Shown in pieces: positions 27,201 through 39,200 of a stretch of 64,000 nucleotides of DNA. Under the pieces are notes generated by a model, which ran no database searches, was not told the DNA's origin, and saw nothing but the letters and a program-made list of their open reading frames with translations. Numbering within the stretch: the first letter of the stretch is position 1; each line of letters starts with the position of its first letter. Origin of the DNA: Sipunculus nudus (Eukaryota > Annelida > Sipuncula > Golfingiida > Sipunculidae); contig CM049311.1 of NCBI GenBank assembly GCA_026874595.1, forward strand, positions 63,265,453 through 63,329,452. The letters run 5' to 3'. The translations under genes and the position numbers were made by a program.

Positions 27201-30200
27201 AAACAGTGAATGAATATTGAAAACAGACAATGGATCTTAACTTCTAATGAACCTTGTTGTGATGACCCAATTCGTATCCTAAATCAAACTAAAGAAAGTT
27301 TGTAGATTAAAAGAACTTCTGTTGGAATTCTAGTTTGTGAGAATCACACGTTAACAATCATATGTACCTATTTTTCTATTGACTGTTTATGCTTAACTTT
27401 GAACATATGCTTTGTAACTTTACTTAAGTCAAATCTTGCATAAAATTATGACATTGTGCTGATGCGAGTGTTTTACTGCAATATTAACAACACATAGGAG
27501 ACCATAGGTATATTTTCTGGGGTTTTAAGCCCCGAAGATGATGTGAACTTTGATATTTCAGTACTGAAAAAGTCAAGACTTTTTTTTAAATATACAAAAG
27601 TCATGAAAAAAAATCATGATATTTTACTTGCAAACTTTTTAAATTTTCCTCTAATTTTAACCCTGTACTGCTCAGGGAATCCACCAAGAATTAGCTTCTC
27701 TTTGGTCAAACATACTGTACAAAATTTTATTTTCAGCCCTACAAGTTTCCATTCACCTAAATCAAACTTTCTTTTAAGTAAATGATGAATTTTTTGTAAA
27801 GATCAAAATGTAGCTATGCAAGATATTCCCTGTAATGTAAAGGATTGTCAGAATTTGTCCAAAATCTAAAATAAATCTAACTTGGTTAATGTAGTAAATA
27901 ACAAATTATTTAATAAAATATGTAAACCTCAGTCCTCTCTAAAGAGCACCCAGAATTTCCCTTCCCCCAGCTGCCTTAGAGTGTTTCTTTGTCGGTCTTG
28001 GTTCAAGTGTTAAATATTAAATATGCGCATCATGAGTGGCCACCCCAAGGTTTGCAGCATGATTCAGTGTGGAATTAGTAGCTCTCTAAAATGCTCTAGC
28101 TTATAACTGCTGTGCCATGTTGCTGTTCACATACCCATATCTGTTGGTAATAACACAGAGTAGAGCAATCAGAGTTATGGTTGGTGAATATTCTGAAAGG
28201 TGTCCTTCACTCTGTTGAGATATATGCAGTTTAAAGGATATTGTGAGGCATAATAGTTTGACATCAAAATGTTCTTACTGCCTGTGCTTTTAGTGCTAAT
28301 TATTATTGTTAGGAATGTATATGATTTGAGTATCTTTTTGCATATTGCATGGTGTCTTATTTCATCAGTGCATGTGGGAATTTTGTATTGTTTCATTCTT
28401 TTTGTAGTTTATTTTTATATTTACATGGAAACCTGCTTTAAAGGGCATCTTTCTGTTGTGGATATCTGTGTTAAGGCCACACCGAATGCTGTGCTGTGCA
28501 GCGCTGCAAATATATATTACTTTATAAATGGCCTAGCAATTTTGTGGTGCTGCAAAGCAGAGAAAGTTTCAACTTTTTTCAGCTTTGCTTTGCAGCGCGT
28601 TTGGTGTGGACACCATAGTGTATTTGCATGTACTCAACATTTTCTGCTGCGCATCACAGCACAGCTTTCAGTGTGGACAGGCCTTTATGGACACATTAGG
28701 TGCTCCTGTGAAAAAGTTGTCTATTTATAGCTCTTTAAACTCTTTCATACAGTAATCTCTCTGCTACAGGCAAAAGCCAGGTCTCTCAGTTACTATAATC
28801 TGGAGATGCCACTGTATTTTTATATGTATGTTTGTATACTGTGGTTAGCTTCATAGTCACAAGGAAAATTTTTAATTTTTTTGTTTGGTAATTTTAACAT
28901 TGCTGTATTGTTTCGATCTTAAGATTAAAAAACAAGAGACAAAATAACTCGTACAGTCTCAGCAAATAACCTGATAAGAGACTCTTCTTTGGAAGCCCAT
29001 ATTTGTACAGTCTTTACTTTTAGCAGGCAAATGTTGAATTCCACACCCAAAATGAGTCGCTTAGTACCTCTGTTATAGTAACAATTCACATTCCCAAAGC
29101 CCTAACAAAGGCATAATAAGTAGTCATTAATGCTGTCATCAAAGTCTTGTACCACAGTATTTGAAAACTATAGATTAATGATTTCACTAGAAAATTTAGA
29201 AAATGTACATATTTAATTTATTAAACCAATTGATGCACTCAAAGAAAATTTTTGGCTTTGCTTAAGAATTGTTCTGTTTAAGACCATAGGGAGTGCTTAC
29301 AAACATGTTGTCACTGACTCAGCATCCGCATCGTATGGAATGGGATTGGAAAGTATTTTAATGTAGACATAAGCTCTGACAATCCTGTTTTAACGTAAGG
29401 ATTTTGGCATGTTTTAAAAGCGTTATCCTGTCCTAAACTTAGCCAGTACATGTCCCCTTGCCACCAAACTCTCAACAGGTAGATTTTTAACTGGATGCTG
29501 TCCCATGCAGCATCTCCCCCCCCCCCCCCCTTCCTTTTATGAACCCTGACAGGTTTATTTCTCCCAGATGCCACTAAAACCTGGATGTCACAGGTTGCAT
29601 GTCAAAATGTCAGATGTACAGCTAGTTATTTATAATTCATCAATTTAAACATCATGAGCATTGTAAGCAAACATTTTATTGAAATAAATCCACAGAATAT
29701 CTGCCACCCTAATTGACACTAAGCTGAGTAGATTTATTATTTGATATACCTTTTAATTGTTTTTTTTAATTACACAGCAAACAATTTTTTTTTTCCTCAG
29801 AACTAAGTTAATTTATATACTAAATAACATAATGATTCCTAAAGATTTCCAGAAGACACCATTATCAAGCAGGGAGGGCTTTTTAAAATCAGCTAATACA
29901 TTCATAATATGGGAATGATTGTATATATGTACAAGGTAAGGGGCATTTTTCATGTGGTTTCATTTTTAGGTTTCTGTTGAGTTGCAAATATCAAAATTTT
30001 AAAACAACCGTGTATATTAGGCCAACCCCAGTGTATATAAATATATATGTATGATTTATTGTCATCACTGCATGTTTGGGTATGGTAGCTAGTAGCGGAT
30101 GCTTTCAAGCCATGATAGTCCTTGTTGTGTTATGATAGCATCTTTTTTGTTTCATTCATCTTTAAGTATCATTCTTTTCTGTTTATAATTTTTTGCAGTC

Positions 30201-33200
30201 TTTCTTAAAACAAAACTTCAAATAAATTCTAAGATACATAATTACATCCAGACTGACAGATTTAAAGAAGGATGACATTTTATCTAAGTAAATGATAGAA
30301 ATAAGAACAGTACCAATTGAAAGTTGAAATCAATATTTTCAATACTTTAACTCAACAAGAGTGCATCACATTTTATGTCAGAAAGAATGCATTTAATTTG
30401 TTCAGCTGATAAAATTTAGTGTAAACAGCACCTAGTTTTCTCACAGTTCTTTTCTACAGGAACAAATGCCTGTCACCAGCTTTTTTTTTAGAACTTTGGG
30501 GTAGTGTTATCAGTGGCTTTTCCTCAGCATGCTTATGATCAACAGTAATTGATATCAGTTTCTGCTATGTTCATAATTTGTTATAGCATATGTTCATCAT
30601 AATGTGATAATAGTTTAATGTTCATTTACTGGTGTGTTCTGTTTGTCTGTGATGTATTGTGTTGTCTTTGTGTGTATATGTATTACACCTATCACTAATG
30701 CTGCAACAATTTTAAACCAACTTCCTGACCTGTAATTTTAATTTTAAACTTTACTCTCAGAGTAAGCCATCTACGGCCAAAGAGGGCTCCCCAGTGAAGG
30801 AGAAATCAACACCAGTGAAAGAGAAAGCCACACCAGCAAAAGATAAAGACACTCCAGCAGCTGCAGAGAAAGGAGATAAGCCAGAGAAGGACAAGTCTGT
30901 TATTGAGGAAGAGTACAAGGCTAAGCTGGCCGAGAGGAGACGACAGGCACGGGAAAAAGCAGAACGTGAAGCCGAGGAGGAGAGGAAGAGGTTAGAGGAG
31001 GAAAGGTGAGTGCTGTAAAGATACACATTTTTTTTCAGGCTATGGTTCCAATGCATTTGCATTCTAAAATAGTAAAATATTGCATTTAAATGCAGAGCTG
31101 CATTTGAGTTTTAAAGCATCAGATTTTCAATCGCTAATGCATTTTTAGAGTCCATTAAATGTTCTTTTATTTTGAAAAAAAATGCTGCTGATATATACTA
31201 TCACTGTAGTATTGTAAAACATTTATGCATTTTCATTGTGCTATGAATTATATTGGTAAGGTAAAAGTAAACTCTAGTCCTGTATTACTTAATGATTGTT
31301 ATCCTGTATTATGTAATCAGTTCAATGCAAGTGAGTGCAATTTTATTTACCTTGGACAATGTTAACACATTTCCATTTAATTTATGTGAAACTTCTGTAT
31401 CTGTATTTAAATGTGTCAAATCAGTTTTGCATCAAGGCCTGGTTTCTTTCAGTTAGTCATTTTATTGGCAAGGGTTGAACTGATAAAATGAGCAGTGAGA
31501 AGGTGCATTATTTGACATCTGTTCTAATAATTTGATCAAGTGAACTTTTATCACATGATTCCATAACCATGTATAGTATTGAGCACTGGTTGGCACCAGG
31601 AGTGTCACCCAGGGACAGCTTTGAACAAAAACTTTGTCAAACCAATTTTAACTGAAATGAATTGATTCAGAATACTTAAAACAATATGTTTTTTTGTGTG
31701 TTTATTTCATGGGTTTATTAGACTGTGGTGTTCAAAAAAAAAGTAACCTCTACTTGGGTAAAGTATTTTATAGACTACTATCAGATAATAAAAAAAATAA
31801 CAGATATCATAAATATTATTCATATTCCATATTGACAGGCGTTTGGAGGAAGAGCGCATCCGGAGAGAGGAGGAGGAGGAGAGGAAGAGGATCGAGGAGG
31901 AGATGAGACAAGCTGAGGAGGCTCGTAAAGCCGAGGAGGAACGGCTGCGTAAAGCCATCGAGGAGGAGGAGAGGAGAAAACAGGAGGAGCTTGAACGCCA
32001 GGAGGCTGAAAACAGGGCTGTGAGTGAAATACTAATTGCTGGACTGTCTGGTGATTCTATAATAACATGCCTTAGTTTAGTGATGTGCAAAGACTACCAA
32101 TATAATAGTGGTTCAACGTAATTTTCTAATTTAATAGATTTACAAAGCATCAGCTTTAGTTTAACATTTTCACAAGGGATTAAGTGCATATTTAAAATTT
32201 TAATTCTAGATACATGTTTTCCATTAATCTATGTTGTTTCACCCATCTTTTGCCCTGTCACATTGTGGAGAAAAAATGTATGCTCTTTAAAATCACCTGT
32301 ATACCTGCAATGGTCAAAGATGAAAATGTCTGGGATTGATCTAATCATGAAGAACATAACCTGTTATATATAAAGTACAGTGGAACCCCGCCTTGCGACC
32401 ACCCTACAATTGCGACCACCCCACAATTACAACCATTTTGCTTGGTCCCGAATTTTTTTTAGTTTATTTATGTTTAAAAATGACTCAAAATTACGACCAA
32501 CCCAGAATTCAGAATTACAACCAGATTTCCTGGCCCCAGCGCTAATGCGACCCCGCTAATGCGACCACCGCCGAGAAGTACTGAAACAACATTTGTCACG
32601 AGTCAATGGCTGCATCTTGTCACAGGCGCCTTAACGAAAGATCAAAGCGGGTAACAAGGTTTCTTAACCCGAGTGTTAATCTGGTTCCACATATATTCCC
32701 GACTCGGTGTCTTCGCTGAGACTTGTTGAGGTGTAGGTTATAGATCAAAGAGGGTAACTATCGGCCTGATTACTTAATGAGCCGGTCTGACCTGGGGTCA
32801 GATGCTAATTACTTCTCACTGATCACCTGTATTACAGCTACCCTAAGTGTGGGGCTGCGGGCTTAATATTTCAACTCATCACATATTGTTCGATCCTCAT
32901 TGGTAAAATTAACGACCTAGTTAATCCTAAATGTGTTCATACCTTACTGACACTGAGTATTGAGCAGTCAGTAAAATGTATAAATAAAGCTTGAATGGGG
33001 GGAAAATCCCTCACATTAAATTGCCTTTTCTGATAGATCGTTGTCAGTTTATTTTTCTACTGGTTAAGTTTGCATTTAAATTGCTTGCTGTTAGGCAACC
33101 ATGCCTCTGAAAGAGCTTTCCTTGAAGGATAAAGTGGCGTTAATCAAGGTGGCAACACCACGCGCAGTCAGCACCTAATGGCTCAGCGGTTTAGCGTCGG

Positions 33201-36200
33201 GAAAACTCAAGTGCACGCAATATATACTCAAGCGGAAGGCTAAATATATGACAGCCACGTATTATGTTCAATATGCATTCAGTATGTTGTAATCGTATTG
33301 CCTTAGTGTTATTATTTGTTAACCGTCAGTAACGACGTATGTGTACATGTATATTAATTTTCATCATGAATAAATATGTTCAGCTACACACAAAAAAACA
33401 TTCAAAATAAGGGTCCTCCGCTAGGTGAAATATTTTGTTATAATTCACATTAAAGATATGCAATAGTGTACTCTGATACACATTAAATATCATCGTGTTA
33501 TATGCGCCCACGGTAAGAGTTTCACAAATACGATCACCCCCAAATTACGACCACTTTGCTCAGTCCCCAGGGTGGTTGTAATTGTGGGGTTCCACTGTAT
33601 ATCTTGCTGTGATATATACTTCACATTACATTCAGTATAGAATTATATATTTCCCACATTACATACAGTATATAATTACACTGACAGAGGGAAGAAGAAG
33701 AAAAGAAACGTAAAGAAGAGGCAGAACGAAAAGAAAAGGAGCGACAGGAGAGGGCTAAACGTGAAGAAGAGGAGAGGCAGCAGAGAAAGAAGGTAAGTGA
33801 GCAGTAAATGTACTGTTGAAGGGCATTTCATTCTCTCACAGACTTATCAGCATTCTGGCCTTTTGGGTTAATATTGAGGAAAATTGTGTTGTACAGGTCA
33901 ACCAGTTCACTAACTTTTGTAGAATGACAGCTAAAAATATGACAGAGACCCTATGAAAAATACGATGTTTCACCTCACAAGTCAACATGTTAGTGAATAT
34001 CAATTTTAAACATGATGCCCTTACTGAAAAAATTTAAATCACTCAAAATGTCGGTGGACAATCTTTTTCCTCTTAAAATTTGATGAGTTTAAGTGATCTT
34101 GCAGGGCATGTCCTTTACTATGAGTTTCTGATCGGCGTCTCTGCACTAATCAAGCTTTATGCTGATAAATTGTTAAAAATCTGAATGCTAAAAATAGAAG
34201 CGGGCCTCTGTGTGTCAAGTTGGACAAGGGGGAACAGAAATTACTTGATCGTTGTGTCTTTAAATCTATATGTAAATATATTAAATTCAAGAAATATACT
34301 GAATGCATGGGGAAAAAATCGTCTATTTTTGAGCACCGGCCGCATGGAACATATTTGGTAAAGTTAACTTATAATTTGCTCCCTGCGTGTCAGCAGAGAC
34401 CTGCGGTTTTCGTTGACCGGCATTTGCTACTTGTGAGAGATGGTTACACATATCAAAGTGCGTTAGTCCAGGGGCTTTAAAAAATAAGTATGATAAAATA
34501 GGAGGATGGGTTAAGGTTTTTAGCTTCCGTTTCTGGGATTTTCAATCCTGTGATTAGCCGCAGATGGCATCAGCTTTGATCAAAATATGTCAGCTTATTC
34601 ATAATAACAGTAAGTGTATTTGGTATTCAAGTATCATTCTTATGTAATATGTTGGCATTAAGATGACTGATACCCTGTTTTTGGGGGATATTGTTAAAAA
34701 TTATTTTTGAGAGCAGTATGATGCTCATCACATCGAATAATCACAGTTTAGGATTTGAGTGACAGGGTTGACCTTTTACTTGTGCTTTAATAGTAGTATT
34801 CATCTGCAGGAATACATTTGAAGATACTAAGATCAAATGTCTCATTTTGGTATGCATGCATATGTCCTTCCTTGTGCCTCTTCATTCCAGGAAATAGAAG
34901 AATTCTTTAAATGAGTGCTTTCCTTTCAGTCAGGATAAAAGTTATGGAATGTTAGAGCTATAGTAGGTTCATGCCAGGGCTATGGGTTTGTGTTGCATAA
35001 GATACTAACAATACCTATGTTGTATAAACATACTTGTGTCTTTGTTTCATCATGTTTTACTGCAACTACAGTTCACTAAATCTTCAAGCTGGAAAAAGGT
35101 TGTAAATGTTCTGGTCCTCCTTTGGATGAAGTCTGCTTATCTTGGTTTGTAACTTTGAATAAAGTCTGCTTATCTGGGTTTGTAACTTTGAATGAAGTCT
35201 GCTTATCGTGGTTTGTAACTTTGAATGAAGTCTGCTTATCGTGGTTTGTAACTTTGAATGAAGTCTGCTTACCTGGGTTTGTAACTTTGAATGAAGTCTG
35301 CTTATCTGGGTTTGTAACTTTGAATGAAGTCTGCTTATCTGGGTTTGTAACTTTGGATGAAGTCTGCTTATCGTGGTTTGTAACTTTGAATGAAGTCTGC
35401 TTATCTGGGTTTATAACTTTGAATGAAGTCTGCTTATTGTGGTTTGTAACTTTGAATGAAGTCTGCTTATTGTGGTTTGTAACTTTGAATGAAGTCTGCT
35501 TATCTGGGTTTATAACTTTGAATGAAGTCTGCTTATTGTGGTTTATAACTTTGAATGAAGTCTGCTTATTGTGGTTTGTAACTTTGAATGAAGTCTGCTT
35601 ATCATGGTTTGTAACTTTGAATGAAGTCTGCTTACCTGGGTTTGTAACTTTGAATGAAGTCTGCTTATCTGGGTTTGTAACTTTGGATGAAGTCTGATTA
35701 TCTGGGTTTGTAACTTTGAATGAAGTGTGCTTATCATGTTTTGTAACTTTGAATGAAGTGTGCTTATCATGTTTTGTAACTTGAATGAAGTCTGCTTACC
35801 TGGGTTTGTAACTTAGAATGAAATCTTCTTATCAAGGTTTGTAACTTTTCAGAGACTTGAGATGATCATGAAGAGAGTTAAGACAGATGCACCAGAGAAA
35901 ACCAAGGTAATGGGTTACAATATTTCTCCTAAAAAATATTCTGTTTTAAAATAAACCATGTCTTTAAATATTTTTACCAGCAAATGTTATGATTGTCAGA
36001 ATTTCTATTTTCTTTGTACATCTTATATTATAGAAAAAAAAACATGCAGAAGTTTGGTTCATTTTCAAGAATTAATTAATAGCTATGAGCAATGAGGAAT
36101 CTAACATAAGATATACACAAAAACAGATATGCCTAATCCACAGATACCCATGCATTTGTTTTATTGTGGATAGATAAGAGCTGTATTTTTGATGCAGTTA

Positions 36201-39200
36201 TAATAATTGTATACGTAATATGTATATAATAATAATATAAACATATTACAAATAATGATGTTAACAATAAGTCCTGTCATTTGGTAGGATGAGTCTTCTC
36301 CAGAGCTGTCCCCAGAGACTGAGGTAGCTGCTGAGGTTGTTGCCAAGTCAAGCCCATCTCCTCCCCCAGTGGAAGGCCAGCCAGACTCTCAAGAGGAGGA
36401 AGAAGCCAGCACACCAGCCACTCCAGAGGCTGAGAAAGCTGCACCATCAGCAACTGAAGCTGAGCCTGAGCAGCGCTCGCCCTCCCCCAGAGAGTCCAGT
36501 CCAGCATCCTCCAAGGATGAGGAGGGAACGGCTGCAGAGCCTGATGTTGCTGATGCCGGAGAGCAGCCTGAGACTCCAGCACCAGAACCTGTAGAAAATG
36601 GCACAAAGGAAGTGCTCTCCACACCTGCAGCTGGTGAACCCAAGTTCAAATCCCCCTTGTTGCAAAGGATGTTGGGTAAAGGTGATAATGGAGATAAAGA
36701 AAGCACACCCAAATTTAAATCACCTCTCCTTCAGCAGATGCTTGGAGGGAAAAGTCGTATTAGCATTGGTCGATCTGCAGGGGCTACTCCAGAGAAACAA
36801 GAGAAAACAACAGATGATAGCCAAGATACGACAGATGTAACAGAGAGTGACGAGAGGAAGCCTCCTCAGGATAAACCTATTGCGGTGCCTCCAGAGTTGA
36901 TTGATTTGTCAGATGCTTCTCCAGTCGGAGCCGCAGGCCCAGTGAGCCAGGATCTGCCTCCAGAGGGTAAAACCTCAGAGGCTTTAATGGCTGGCGTGGA
37001 AGCCAATCAAACAGACAGTATTGACAGCGGTGTGGAGGCAGAACAGCCATCCACACCAGAACCAGGTAAAGAGGGTACATCTCTGGCTGCAGAGCTGGAC
37101 AAGCACAGCCCCCCTGATGCCGTCAGCGGGTCTAGTGTAAGTGTACAGGGGGATGCTGGGAAGGCTTTCGGTGCACAAATGGATGAGGATAAAGATGTGG
37201 ACACTTCTGAGATGTCAGATTCCTCTGTGAAGCATCTGTCAGGAGACACTGCTGCTGATACGGAGGCGGTGGGTGCACAGAGTGTAGACCGACAGGACAC
37301 GCTGGATGTCAATGGGGTGCATGATATTTTGGGTGCTGATTTAGATACAGAGGTGGACAACCCTGCACTGATGGATGCTAGGTAAGTGAATCTATGATAA
37401 GTACCTTCAAATCATGATAGCCTCACTGTACATTTTACACAGGATTTCTTCTGTTTTTAGCTGAGCTCAATGAAAGTCATCTGAGCTATAGCAAACACTC
37501 TTTGTTCGTTGTCTGTCCATCTGTGTCTGTCAGTCTGTCCATCCATTAACAGGGCACAAATCGTAACCACTGGATCAAGAAACTTCTTACTGAAAATCCA
37601 TGGAGGTCCTAAAAAATATCTCCTTTGAAACCTGAAATTAAGTCATTGTGACCAATATCCTCCAAACCATGGGGCTCGTAAGTACCCCCAAGAATAATTA
37701 ATAATTTGAAACAAAAGCTCCTGTATCTGAATAACTAATGCATTGATTGCCATGATTCTTCCCATGTATATTGATCATGGAGTGTTTCATCATTTCCTGA
37801 AGACAGGTGGTGCCACCTGTATTTTTTCTAATTTTTACTCATTTTTTTCTATTTTTGAGACCTTTAGTTGAAGCTGTCTGTCCACTAACAGGGCACAAAT
37901 CGTAACTATCAGACCTAGAAACTTCTTACTGAGTATCCAGGAAGGTCTTTTGCATAAAACTGAGAATTATGTGTTGTTCAGTAGATGGGGGTGGGAATTT
38001 CTTGTTAATATAAAATACAAATTGGGGGGGGGGCAAAAATAAGGCCCCTGGAAAGGATTAGAATAATTAATTTAATAATACTTAAATCACAGCTAGTACC
38101 TTGATGATGATATTGATAGTAGCTGTATCTCACTTTCATGATGATGATGATAATGAAGAAAGAAAAATGATGCATCCCCAAATTCTGCTGCATGTCATAG
38201 TATATATATATATATATACATACATACACACACACACATATATATGAAAATACTGCAGCATACCTTTATTCTTTTCATTTTCAGTATCAGCATGGCCTTG
38301 TCTGGACCAAGTCCACATGCCAACAAGAGCCTAGCGGCAGAACTAGATTCTCAGCAGTTTGAACAACTCATTGATCTATCCCACACAAACACTGACAATG
38401 CTGCATTGGATACTAAACAAATAAAACCCAGTGGCATGGACTTGATAAACGTAAACAATGTGGATGGAGTTGGTCCTCCCACATCACCGATTATCGCCTT
38501 CGAAGATAACAGTAACAGTGTGATAAACAAGGATAGTAACGTAGCAGGTTAGTATGTCCATTTACTCAGGCCATGTAAAATAAAGTGCTCAATACTGGTG
38601 TTGGGAATTGGTTATAATTTAATGATTGATCATCAGTAAAAACTGGTTTACCTGTACCAACCCATACTCAGAATTAATCAGTTGCCAATGAGAATGTTAT
38701 TTCTGCACATATATAGCTGTACATCGCCTCAACTGATATATATATAGGCCCATGTTTGCTTACATATGAAATATTTATATAGCCTGTATAAAATATGCAT
38801 GTTGTTATCGGAGGTATGAGTTATTAATAAACACAGACTTTTCCCTAGTTTGCTTGCATGAATTAAATCAAAGCCTGCAATACACAGTTGAGGGGCACAG
38901 CCTTTCCATAAAGCCTGCAGAGTGCTCACCCTGGGTGGGTGGCTGACCGTGAAAATCTCACCGCAATAACACAGTGGGGTACCAGTTGAGTGACAGCCCT
39001 GCTTCTCATCTCGACTGGTGTGGGTTCAGCACAACTGGCATTCCAAACCCATAACATTTAAGATTGCTCAAGTTAACTTCTTCATACAAGCCCTCACATG
39101 TAGACCTGCTTTTGTGGCAAAGCTTCCTAGCACTTATAAAGTGTTTGATATATTATCATTACTGATAATGTTTAGCACTTATGACTAGGATAAATATTTA

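Larger units (their letters stand above)
23005..30760 (+). other. Intron after exon e, 7.8 kb
   Basis: It holds two MITE-like elements (24587-24832, 28474-28684) and a 15-base C run at 29516-29530. Short open frames here have no family resemblance. Unannotated alternative exons cannot be excluded in an intron this long. Confidence 0.82.
32020..33687 (+). other. Intron after exon g
   Basis: 1668 bp, of which 1220 bp is the pogo-like element at 32378-33597. Confidence 0.87.
37382..38284 (+). other. Intron after exon j
   Basis: 903 bp. It holds a truncated TAGCTCAG-family element (37458-37965) and a TA/CA microsatellite just before the next acceptor. Confidence 0.87.

Noticed and set aside
28269-28730. 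Open frame of 153 codons
   Set aside because: It overlaps the MITE at 28474-28684, is Cys/Phe-rich without known motif, and has no splice support.
35122-35697. Open frame of 191 codons with an 11-residue repeat
   Set aside because: The 33-bp minisatellite unit is a multiple of three and lacks stops, so frames on both strands stay open; it lies in an intron and ends in splice-site sequence.
36389-37360. Several frames of 60-117 codons opposite or shifted within exon j
   Set aside because: Composition is the mirror of the Ser/Pro/Glu-rich coding strand; no splice support.
38930-39080. Possible tRNA-derived SINE head
   Set aside because: A B-box-like string is present but no proper A box, cloverleaf, tail or flanking repeat could be found.
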